This document shows positions 1-10,700 of a DNA stretch of 20,911 nt, in pieces. The stretch is from assembly GCA_000444245.1 (NCBI GenBank), contig ATSW01003887.1:1-20911 (forward strand). Reading direction: 5' to 3'. Numbering within the stretch: position 1 is the stretch's first letter; every line of letters starts with the position of its first letter. The position numbers were made by a program, and so were the translations under genes. A model generated the notes under the pieces. The model had not been told where the DNA came from and made no database searches. It saw nothing but the letters and a program-made list of their open reading frames with translations. The DNA is from Botryllus schlosseri. Lineage: Eukaryota; Chordata; Ascidiacea; Stolidobranchia; Styelidae.

Positions 1-68
1 ACATTTTGCTAGCTGTGAGAAAGACAGATTAATTAGCCATTTATCTTGAAACAAATACGAATATAAAA

Positions 69-106
69 CAGGGATATAGAACCCGATATAGTTCTATATA
101 TCCCTG
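69..106. repeat. CAGGGATAT palindrome, 38 bp
   Basis: CAGGGATATAGAAC is followed eight bases later by GTTCTATATATCCCTG, an imperfect inverted repeat. A second palindrome with the same outer sequence lies at 11944-11971, and a half-site (GTTCTATATATCCC) lies near 14671. Nothing else is recognised in bases 1-235. Confidence 0.5.
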
Positions 107-1049
107 ATAAAAACTTTAAAACAGACATGCGAAAAGGCGTTGTATAGCTACATGCTACATACTGTTATTATCAGCCTAAATGGAGGATCGAATACGAAGC
201 CTTGAGAAGTTGAAACAAATTGATATGGTGTAATACAGTGGTTCTTTACCTTTTTCCTCCAGTGCCCCCTTTCAAAAATTATCGTGCTCCAGCGCCCCCC
301 AACTTCATATTGTAAGGAATGTATAAAGACAATGAGTAAGAGGGAGGGCCGTAACAGCACTTCGTCAAACCCCCTAAAAACGATTGCCTTGCGCACCCAT
401 AGCGCGATAAACCAAACTTCTGAGGGCTTCGCCCCCACGAACCCCATAGAGTGATTTCGATCGTCAGCAAAGTTTGTGTGGCCTGGTCGCCCCAGGTACC
501 AAAATTTCTATAATGCATGAATGAATAGGTGGTAATTACATAAATAAGTCGCTATAAACTTTTACCCTCTCAGCCCACGTAAAATGATTTACCAGTAGCG
601 CTGAGTGAGCTGTTGTATAGGAGAATAAAGGGCACGTAATTAATAATGAAACAGATTCGGGCGTGCCCGTAGGTACAATTATTCGTTACCAGGGACGTAA
701 CAGCACTTCGTCAGCCCCCCCAAAAAAACAAAAAACGTTGGTTCTGGGCCCCCATCGGGTGATAAACCAAACTTCCCGGGGACTTCAGCCCCAGACCCCC
801 ATTCGGCTGCCCGCTATTTGCTGATACAAGGTATCTACATTTGGTGTCCATTTACTGAGGCAGCTATTGTCGCCTAGATGCGCGAAGCGCGAAAAATTTC
901 ACTAATTAATGATTGAATTGGTCAATATGATCGGGAATTGCATGTAAATTGAGATCAATTTTTATCCTCTCTCTGCTCACGTAAACAGATTTACCGGTAA
1001 AGCTGAGTGATGTGTGATTGAAAAGGTAGGACCCCTCAATAATAATTAT

Positions 1050-2043
1050 TAGGGATGGTGTGAACCTCTGAAAGGTTCAGGTTCGTGTGAACGCGAACCT
1101 TTTTGAAAGGTTCTGTATGAACACGAACGTGAACCTCATGACGTCACGTGACGTCATATTGCTAATTCTAACCCTATCTTTCAATGAAGTGATAGCCTAT
1201 GTTAACGTACACGGTACCTAGCGACGACTCGGGCCACATCATGTGACAATGCAGAAGTACATGTTGGCGTTTGAAACGTCACTAAATGTATCGACTGAGG
1301 CAATCAAATGATGTAATACTCCTATAAAATCAATATCTTCGGTCGCTTTGCCAACAATTTCGACGAGGACTTACCAGGGAATATAATCTTACGCCTTAAC
1401 GGTCCAGGCCAGTCCGGACAATGTATTCGGCGTCCGGGTATCGCTACATTGATATTGAGCAAGAGTGTAAAACTAGTTTCTATACTTGCTACCGATATTA
1501 CTCCATCAACAAGTTTTACAGCAGTAGCCAACACCTCAATCACAAGGATTTGGTTTTCGTGATGCAATAAAGATATGAAGTCAAAATTGCCATGTACCCC
1601 TGCTAGCTTTTTTGCATCAAAAAACGATATCAATCTCATTGATTGGTTGAATAAGCATCATTCGCTGACTACGTATTTCGCTCGTGATGTTGTGTGATTG
1701 CAGGTCAAACTCACAGCAGAGAGACACTAAATATTAAACGGAAAGCTGAATATTTCGAGCAAACATTTGTTATAAAGCAAGTAAAACTTTTGAGATCGTT
1801 AAGGTGCATGCTCGTTTATAGTGCATGTTGATTTTTAATGCTGGGTGCGCCATGCATAGAGTGGCCCCCAGTTGAAATGCAATTAATATGAACCAAAAAT
1901 GTTATAATGAAGTGAAAATTGTAATATATGAAAAAGGTTCACAGTGCAGAACCTACCAAGGTTCTGTTGCGAACGCGAACCTCTAAATTTCCGAGGTTCA
2001 CACACAGAACGCGAACGTGAACCTCACGTTCACACCATCCCTA
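1050..2043. mobile_element. Nested non-autonomous hAT element, 994 bp
   Basis: Ends are TAGGGATGGTGTGAAC and its reverse complement GTTCACACCATCCCTA, followed inward on both sides by repeated GGTTC/GAACC motifs. The element is flanked by a perfect 8-bp duplication ATAATTAT (1042-1049 and 2044-2051). It interrupts the linker of the surrounding tandem repeat, so it arrived later. The interior (about 1150-1940) holds only short, unrecognised reading frames; I see no transposase. Confidence 0.85.
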
Positions 2044-2342
2044 ATAATTATACATCTTCGGGCGTATACCCGTTGGCAGCAACGAAACGTCACTTCGTCA
2101 GGCCCCCGAAAAAACTTGGGTCTTGGGTTCCCATAGGGTGATAAACCGACCGCCCCCATCACGTTGTTCGCTTTTGCCACGGCATCAGCTGTACTGTTTA
2201 GCGATCCAGTGCGAAGCGCGAAAAATTTCGATAATTCATGCTAAAATCGGTCAGTAAGATCGGGGATGGCATATATATTGCTATCAATTTCTTGTCCTCT
2301 CTGCTCACGTTACCAGATTTGCCGGTAGAGCTGAGTGAGGTG

Positions 2343-2526
2343 CAATGTTCCCTCTAAGCTGCGCACGTGCGCAGTGCTGACACGGTCTCTGCGCACAGAA
2401 AATCTACGTTGCGCACAACAAATCCGAAGTTATGACCTTTTTTAGTCGTTACGCACTGTTGTCCAAGGATCAGCGCAGTGAGTTGTTGAGTGTGCGCAGA
2501 CTCATCAAAACTTAAAACGAACATTG
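2343..2526. mobile_element. Short hAT-type MITE, 184 bp
   Basis: The left end is CAATGTTCCCTCTAAGCTGC and the right end is CGAACATTG, with GC-rich GTGCGCAG motifs in inverted order near both ends. This end sequence resembles a widespread animal hAT MITE type. The flanks TGAGGTG and TAAAGTG give only a weak target duplication. It sits just after the rear block of a tandem unit. Confidence 0.6.
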
Positions 2527-3129
2527 TAAAGTGGCTTGGAAACTGTAGGGCCCGTAACTAATAATTAAACATATTCGGGCGGGCGAAACCGTTGGTATGA
2601 CTTCGTTGCATGATGTTATTTCGTGACCTCCTGTCTGCAATATCAAAAAATATAGAATCGCCCAACAGGAATATCCTTGTCGCCCAATCGTACTAAACTA
2701 AAAGACGCACACGATTTCAAATTGGTATTTCTTCACTGGCATATATTTTTTCCCTGCCAGATGGAATTCGTCTTCTGGGGTTCAGATTGCCAAGACAGGA
2801 ACATTCGGTGCCAGTCATTTAGGCGCCCATGGACAATTAAACCTATATGTATTTTGAAGGCTATATATAACGAAGTTTTCGGTGTTAATTTGCTCTGAAT
2901 ACTCATTAAGGATATGTCCTATCACCACATCATCTACTGCGAAGCCATTTTTCTCCAGCGCCCCCCACAGCGCCCCCTGAGCCCAGCGCCCCCCATATCG
3001 CCCCCTGAGCGTTTCCGCCCCCTTCAAAATCGCCAGCGCNCCCTGGGGGGCGCTGAGGGCAAGGTTAAGAACCACTGGTGTAATACAATACACATATCCA
3101 TGAGAATATAAACGCATCAAGTATATTCG

Positions 3130-3254
3130 TTACATTTAAATCATACGATAGGGTTTCCATTTTTAAAGCGCCGAGTCAAGTCAAGTCATTTTTGTAAAGT
3201 GACTCGAGTCAAGGGAAATCATACGAAAAAGTTGACTCGAGTAATCCCAACACT
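3130..3254. repeat. Degraded GACTCGAGTCAA-type hAT fragment
   Basis: Contains several GAGTCAAGTCAAGTC and TGACTCGAGTCAA motifs and ends AGTAATCCCAACACTG. This matches the right end of the family seen complete at 15312-15884. The left boundary is not clear. Confidence 0.5.
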
Positions 3255-4264
3255 GCCATGGACCCCTTGGAGATACTGAGCATCAAATCAAGGGGTACGA
3301 GATGCATCATGAACTGAGGCCTATACGCCATCTAAAGCCCAAAAGTATTTTGCAAACCAACAAAAAGTGGAATATTTCCTGGGTAAATTTATTCAACTCC
3401 AAAATATTTTTCCTGTCAATGTTCTTTTAGATTGTAATATGGGTTCCATTAGAAGTTCTATTGAAAATGGACGGCGTGCACTAAAAATTGTATTGAAAGG
3501 TCAAGAAGTGCGAGCATCAAAAATGTTTAGAAACATTAGGTATGATAGCCGGATCTACACCTCATACTTCTCACGGATACCCACTGGATCAATAACGTAT
3601 CCGATATCGATTGAGGCAATCCCTGTAAGCTGCAGAAACATTGTGTAAACGCTGCCAGCACCAAGAGGGTGCATTCTAAAATTGAGAAATATTGTTATTT
3701 TGATTGCTCGAAATTCCTTGTTTAATTGATTAACGCTTAAGTAGTATGTAAATAGATATTGTTGATTGCACGAAATTAGAGCATGTCACAGAATGCAAGA
3801 AGACAGTAGAGCAATTGACCAATTGACCATGTGACACCTTCGCATGGCAGTTTACAACCCCCCTTACCCAACCCTGACCCTAACCTTAATCCACATGCTC
3901 AAGTCACACAAGTCGAAATGTTCCATGCTATTATGTCACATGCCCATATGTTCAAGAATCCTATTGTGAGGAATTCGCTACTACTTACAGTTACCTACTG
4001 TTTAATGGGGAATTGAGAATTTTTCAGATAGGGTATTTTTCATAGTGTCCTATATGGTGTCGACACAGGAAAATCTCACGCCTCAGTGAAATTGTATCAC
4101 GTCACAATTTCCATTTGGCTACAGGCAATTTGACGGTCCTTTTTGACCGGCTTGCCGAGCATTAAATTTGGTAAAACAGGTATCAATCGAAAGCTGACTC
4201 TGCACTGATTACGAAAATATAAATTTTATTCCGCTCGTGGCCCTGGAACTCCCACAATCAGCCT
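3255..4264. other. Unannotated, AT-rich sequence
   Basis: No gene, RNA or clear repeat is supported. The open frames are short and have no recognisable motif. Around 3860-3900 there is a short run with accctaacc-like words, too brief to call telomeric. If the left peptidase gene continues, this is intron. Confidence 0.5.
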
Positions 4265-4412
4265 CGAATTTTTCATTGTTATCGAGATTGGCATTGGGAC
4301 GCAACAATGCTGTCTGGCGAAACGAGAGAGTAGCTCAAGAGAAAACGAGCCAGACAGCATTGTTCAGCATTGTTGCGTCCCAATGCCAATCTTGATAACA
4401 ATGAAAAATTCG
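4265..4412. repeat. Long near-perfect hairpin (54-64 nt arms, 30-nt loop)
   Basis: The left arm is 4265-4318 and the right arm 4349-4412, with loop 4319-4348. The arms pair over their whole length, e.g. GGCATTGGGACGCAACAATG against its complement, with one G/A difference. The right arm has a 12-nt duplication (CAGCATTGTT repeated). No target duplication was found. It could be a foldback element or a recent inverted duplication. Confidence 0.75.
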
Positions 4413-4798
4413 CCCAAATGTTTGGTTTTAGAGATATACTGGATCAGGATTTTGGATTCTATCCGGCAGGAATCCGGCAAGTTTATTTCAGAAATAGGAT
4501 TTGATACCGATTTACATGCCCGACTGCCGGTTCTGGACAGGATTTTAAATTTCAAGTGCATGAAAGTAACTTTCTGCTTATTTAACTTGATGTTTTGTTT
4601 GAGCTCGGATCCAGCTGGTTCTTGCATTGCACTGCAATTTCTAGCAAAATTCCATTTTTGGATCCGGATTTATCATGTAGCCTATTATTAAAATTAAGGT
4701 CAACAGGTCATTCAGATTTAGATTACAATAAAGCGGTAGATATAAAATATCTTGAGTTGATTTGAAATGGTAAAATGATGCCCGTATACTTAACTTAC
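4413..4798. other. Possible degraded transposon, otherwise nothing recognised
   Basis: There are several GGATC/CCGGA words in both orientations (near 4440-4490 and 4608-4670), as in TIR-rich elements. No boundary or target duplication can be set. A plus-strand frame at 4383-4691 has no recognisable protein motif and starts inside the hairpin. If the left peptidase gene continues, this is the start of intron 9 (donor at 4798). Confidence 0.35.
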
Positions 4799-7700
4799 GG
4801 TGGTTGCTGGTCTCCGCTCTGCTCTAACCACGTTGCGTACACATTTGTTCTTCCGAGATTAATTTCATCTTGATTAGGATTAGGTACCGATTTAGCGGCA
4901 TCAAACACCATACGTTTAAGGCTATTAGATCCGAATACTCTCAGATGGTTCCCAGCCACCGCCATATCGATGTTAATGTAGGCTACGGTGCGCGCAGACA
5001 GGACTTTTTGGAACTCCTAAATATAGGAAAGAAAGTATAATATGTCGCGATCGCAACTTCATACACCAGAACTTGGATAACCACGTATTACTCAACCTTG
5101 CCATAGAAAGTAACTTCTAGAACCCCCACATTATAATGAAATAATCACAGACTGGATATAAAATAGTTGGTGACTGACACTCGATGTATTCCACCGTGTA
5201 TGTGCCGACAACGGATAAACGTCATACGAAAATGATCTTACCTCGACCCATTCAACAGATCCGATTAGTGCATACTCTTCAGAGCCCCATGAGCAAAACA
5301 CAATGCTTCTCCGTGGACGCCAACCATTTTTAATAGCATCTCCGACGGCCCGAACAGCTTCTAGCATGGCGGCTGTGCCGGACGAAGGGTCCATTCCCCC
5401 GAATACCCAAGCATCGCGATGGTTGCCCATTATGACGTACCTGTCTGAAGGGTAACGAGGTAAATTGATATAATGCACTCAGTACTGAGTTTTGGGAACG
5501 TCTAGGAATACGGACAATTAACATGATTTGCCGTACAATCGGAATCGAGACATATGTCAGAGCGCGCAATATTGCCTAAAGTTGCTGGCGAGATAGCATA
5601 GTGGTATAATCCACAGCTGCAACAGCAACACCAATGGGTTGTGGGTTCGAGTCCGACCGAGGTCGACTCCAGAATTCCTACCTAAGTGTTTGAGGTTTAT
5701 CTAGGTTCCTCCTCGCCATCTCATCCGCGTAAGACAGGTGTCTTATGTAAGCCTAGAACTGGGCCATGATACGACTCGGCAGCTACGGAATAAAATTAAA
5801 GAAAATTGGCCTGGTGTAAATGACCATAGTAGTCGACAAACACCGTTAATACCACAAAGAACAACAGCAACAACAACAACAACAACAACAACAATAGCAG
5901 CAACGTAAAGTTTCTAGTCTTATTAAAACAAACTAGGACGATAATCACTCTGAAAGTATAGATCTTGTCAAAGTTTAATGTAGACTACTTTGAAAGCGCT
6001 TTCCGATAATGTGTTCAAGGTCTGAAATGGTCCGTGGACAACTGGACATATGCGCATGCGACATAAAAGCAAGCGACACTTGAGTATATGTGACAGTTAC
6101 GCATGACGACTTTTTGTAATGGCGACACGTGAGCATAGAGACACAGTAGCATGGGGACACATCAGCATGGGGACACATGAGCGTATAGGCACACATGGAC
6201 ATGCGACACTTACGCACGGCGACTTTTAATCATGACGACGGCTGAGCATAGGCTGACTCATGCGCATGGATTGGGTACTCATGAGCATGGTGACTCATGA
6301 GCGTGGGGTCAAATAAGCATGGTGACACATGAGCATTGGGACTCATCGGCATGGCGACAATTCAGCATGGCTACACGTGAGCAGGTTAACACTTGAGCAT
6401 GCGACACATCAGCATAGCGACACATGCAGCATGGCTACACGTGAGCATAGCGACACTCTAAGTCGTTTCGGCACCCGCCTATCTTTTAATTATATATATG
6501 TGGTGTGTTGATTTGATGATGATGGCCTGTATTTAGATGCATCATTGTCTCTATATAGGCTGCATATATAAACTATTTTGTTTAATAGGTACCCACCTGG
6601 CTCAACATGACCTCTAATGAAACCAATGACGTTCCTTGTGATTGCCCGCTCGTTTTTCGTTGTAACATGCATTCTCATTTTACTGTAATTCCGCACCCGT
6701 ATTACCTGTTAAACAATACCTGGAAGAATGATCTCCATCAAATCCAGGCCCGTATCTATAGGTAATGTTCAATGTGCCCCTCCATTTGACAGGCACCTCA
6801 TCGCCCGCCATTTTGGATAGGAATTTGACAGCGTCATCGTAACCAATGGGGGTCACTGGAATATTTGACAGTCTCGCATCCTTGAGATTGGCTCGCCAGG
6901 CGGTATCCGTATTTTTGAAAATAGATATGATNAGCTATTTCTATTATATATTGGTCCATAGTATATTATTAGTCACCGATAGAAGGGTAGTGAATAGTTA
7001 GGGGATCGCCGTCATACTTGAATAATGTACCACGTTGCGCTCCAGCCCCAGGGAGAGACCAATCATCTGGATACACTCCTTCCCCGGGTATTGTGTAGTC
7101 CTTAGGATCTGAGTACAGAATTAGGCCCGCGCATTCGTACTGCTCAGCGTGTAATGCTGCAGAAAAAATAGGTAAAAGCATACACAGTCAACGCATTGCA
7201 AGACAAGAAAAAAAGTGGAAAATCATATGCTGGTCCCTATATGGATTGTTTTTGCCTTAAGATATGTAATTTTTACAAAAACAAAACTAAATATATGGAA
7301 ATAGTCGACAGTCTTGAAAATAGTTCCATTCTGCCTTTAGCCTATATACCGTATACGCTTATACTTACTGTAACTAAACCACCGTGGATTGTAAGACACA
7401 AATCCTTCATACTGTCGGTTAACAACTATTGAAAATTCTTTCTCTGAGTGACTGCCTAGCGGCGTCGAGCAAATGTGACATTAAAGATTTCGTCTTTAAT
7501 TTGAGACCACATGATATTTAAAGCGCAGTGCCCCTTTAACATAAATGCTAGAACGGGTAGGACTATTGTCTGATTGAGCACAGGAAGTGTGGCGCACCCT
7601 TATCGCCACGAAAAATCTTTCCGTATCTTGACATGCAAATTTTTCCAGTCAAGTTAATGGGTAATTCGCTGATGTGGATAAAATCGTCGATTGTTCCGTA

Positions 7701-10700
7701 ATTCACGTAAACGATGTCCCCTGAAACATTCGGATAGAGTATCAACACGTCATGTATAACGGCTGTCGCTCGGGAATTAGGAAAAAATAAATTCACATTG
7801 TATTTATTGAAAATATTCTCACTTTCGGATCTCCGCTTATACAGTACGCGTTGAAAGGATTCACGACTCCTGATTTATTCTGGGAAGGATCAAGTATTGC
7901 TTCCTTTGGTTGACTCTTGTCAACCAAATCCCCTATTAGTAAACAAATCTCGAAATCAAATTCCATCGGCCAAAGAATCGAATAGGTCACTGGTGGTATT
8001 GAACTTGACCACTGCTCTCTGGACGAAATTCATTGCATTATAATTTATTCATCAAGAGTTAACGGCATAATAACAAGCATGGCAATATAGACTTATTGAT
8101 CGAATTGCAAAGAAATTAGGCTGAGTTTGTCACAACAATACAATTTTTATAATAACGCTGAAAGAAGTCAACTGAAAGCTGCTCTCNTTACCGTCTGGTG
8201 TCTGAATTGCAACGAAGTTGGAATCTGACTGGTTCGGATACGACAGAAGTACATCATACGGATGTGTCTCCACCGTCAGAGCCGCTTCTTCGAATCGCTG
8301 AGTGATGAAGTCAACTAAATTCACTTCATCAGCTTTTCTGCCGGCGATGTGTGGGTTCTCCGTCAGTATTCTGTCAACGCCAAAGGTGTAGTCAGTGTAA
8401 TACATTAACTATACTTGGTCGGCAGTATTAATTATTTTTCTGGATATTTTAGATAAGGCACGAGGCCAGTGAGTGGTCAGCCCCTCGAATTGAGCACCAA
8501 CTGTTTCAGTACAAGTACGTGGCAATGTCAAGACATATCTACTATAGATATATACATGGGGTGCCGCGAAATAGCGAAGTGCGACATGAACTGTGACATT
8601 ATATTCAATGGACACTCCAGTTACGATATGTCCATCCATGTTTGCATTATTCACCTCAATACATGCATTATGCTCTGCTGCTCATGTTGACAAATACCGC
8701 ACAGCGTGTGTTACATCACTCCGTGTGCAGTGAAAAGCATCACTCTTGAAATTACATTATTGGCATTGCTGACACCTAATACATGGTTATAGGTTGTGGC
8801 GAACAAAACCTAACGGCGGTAGGCGTCATTCTTTTTCATTTTTCAAATAACATTGCAATACACAGTGACAATATGAGCGCTTTGACTACCCTTTTAAAGT
8901 TAAAGATAAAGTCCATAGTAATATTGGCTCATCAAAAATATTTATTGCCAGCATACCTGGTACAGCACAAATAATAAAAATACGACGATTCTGATTAACC
9001 GGGGATGCGGAAAGGCTCGTAGTTCGATGTTCAGAAGCAATCTATGTTTGATCAAAAATATTCACAAGCCATGCCATCAATCCCTCAAAGTCCTCGTAAG
9101 AAATGTGTCATTAATAGGCCTAAGTTAACTTCGAATCAGGATGTAGGCATACCTCTAATACCATATATTTCAAACACACATCTCATATCAATCCAATGAA
9201 ACTTGAAGGTATGTAGCCTATGTATGAATAATGGGTTTTATGGTGCTCGACTATAAGGTCTTGTGCACCAGGTCCGAGGGAGCTACAGTTAAATCAGATA
9301 TGTCTAAACAACACAAGACTTGAAGGTATAACCACACTTCCACGAGTCGTGGGTTTAATTTGGCCTTTTTATCGTTACTTCACTGCAGCTTCTTAACACC
9401 ATTGGACATTGGCATGGACACTGGTCGCAGTCTAGAGGTGCTCTAGAGCAGTGGTTCTCAACCGCCGGTCCGCGACGACATTCCTACCGGTCCGCCAGGT
9501 ATATTACAATTTTATATTTCAAGATGCAATGTTGAAGGCTTGTCCATTGATAAAATAAATAAAACTTCAAATTTTAAACTGATTCAGAACTTCGTGAGGT
9601 AACATTAGGGGTCGAAACATGTTCGATTTGACTTGAAGTTCAAGACGTGTCATTCGACGACATGTGAGCGACAACTATACAGAACAGATAAGAGCTGACT
9701 CATCGCTAAACAGCGCAGTTTGCGCCATCGTTCGTTTTTGATTGATTCATTTTGTGCAGGACCGTAACTGGGGCACCCCAAACTGCCATATGGGATAAGG
9801 GCCGAGCTTGAAAGGGGCCCGAAATTATTTTGCAAATAAACATAAATCATAGCGTATTTTTTTGAAACTTTTTCCAACATTTTTCAATTTCTTTTCTCGC
9901 TTTGCGCGATTTAGTGTCACTAAATGTCTTGCTTATTAGGTGCCCTTCTCCAAGAAATACGTATGATTTATAGAAATAGGCATTTCGGCGTCAGCCATTA
10001 CCGCACCACGACGTATATCAACAAATTTTGAAGTTTAGGCTAACATGGGACTCAGAAAGATGTGCCAAAAATTCGGCAGCGAGAAACCCGATTCAGTCAT
10101 GAATGATCGAAAATGTTCGCTATTGGCGCGATTAAGCTACTCAAACTCTCTGCTTACACTGAGTAGAATGAATGTGCTCACAAGTACAGGTGAAGACATC
10201 CATCCAACTGTGGAGTCTGGGGGCGAAGCCCCGGAAGTTTGGCTTATCGCCCTAGGGCGGCCCAAGACAAACGTTTTTTGGGGTGGGCTGACGAAGTGTT
10301 TTTTCGGCCCGAATTTGCGGATGGCTGGTATAGCTGCCATGAGGTGTTTTCGTGCGGCGCATTGTTTTCGTAGTTGACAGAGTAGCCTGCGTCTGGTGGT
10401 AGTAGGCGATGCGCAAGGTAGCACGACAAGATGCTTGGTTCGACTCCGAAGCGCTTCTTCTCTCGATATTGTCAAAGAGAAGAATATTATTCGAGTTGAC
10501 GTGGTCGGTTAAAGACTGTAAACGACTCTCGGCGGTAGCACCTTTATCTGGACAAGGCAATTTTACCTCAACTCAGCAGACTCACTATCGTAAAATCCCA
10601 TGGATGTCAACATGAAGGTAATATTTACGATCAAAACCCTCTAGATGTCACTCTCTAGCACCATATAATTGCAAAAAAACGGTTGCATACTTTGCATTTT

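Larger units (their letters stand above)
335..2620 (+). repeat. Tandem 0.35-0.4 kb repeat, about three diverged units
   Basis: Units begin near 335, 688 and 2075, with a partial one at 2545-2620. Each contains a front block (GTAACAGCACTTCGTC, a C-rich run, then GATAAACCAAACTTC) and a rear block (GCGCGAAAAATTT, GGTCAATATGATCGGG, CTCTCTGCTCACGTAA, GATTTACCGGTAGAGCTGAG). Linkers resemble AATTAATAATGAAACA-ATTCGGGCG. Unit 1 lacks much of the start of the rear block. Unit 2 is split by the 1050-2043 insertion, and unit 3 is followed by the 2343-2526 insertion. Related single blocks occur at 10200-10320 (inverted front) and 20763-20911 (rear). Confidence 0.7.
236..3077. mobile_element. Composite non-autonomous hAT-like element with perfect 8-bp target duplication
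   Basis: The left end reads CAGTGGTTCTTTACC, and the right end on the minus strand reads CAGTGGTTCTTAACC. Both continue into C-rich runs (agtgccccc; agcgcccccc). The eight bases before the left end (228-235) and after the right end (3078-3085) are both GTGTAATA, as hAT insertion produces. No transposase-like reading frame was found inside. The interior holds a 0.35-0.4 kb tandem repeat (335-2620) and two nested hAT elements (1050-2043, 2343-2526). The right 180 bp are a C-rich block of repeated agcgcccc motifs that recurs at 14513-14660, and the left 100 bp recur inverted at 16912-16985. Confidence 0.75.

Noticed and set aside
3850-3900. Telomere-like or CRISPR-like repeat
   Set aside because: Only two or three loose accctaacc words without regular spacing; a CRISPR array is not expected in this type of genome.
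4383-4691. 102-residue plus-strand frame
   Set aside because: It starts inside the hairpin arm and crosses repeat-like sequence, with no recognisable protein features.
5590-5665. A functional tRNA gene
   Set aside because: The A and B boxes are present, but the sequence continues into a SINE body and tail with a target duplication, and no cloverleaf acceptor stem closes.
8371-8405. The ATG near 8405 as a separate start of the peptidase
   Set aside because: The upstream residues are not conserved, and an acceptor at 8371 joins exon 1 in phase to give a good family alignment.
10045-10615. Several overlapping frames, considered as hAT transposase remnants
   Set aside because: They overlap the inverted 0.4-kb repeat block and have no transposase motif I can defend.
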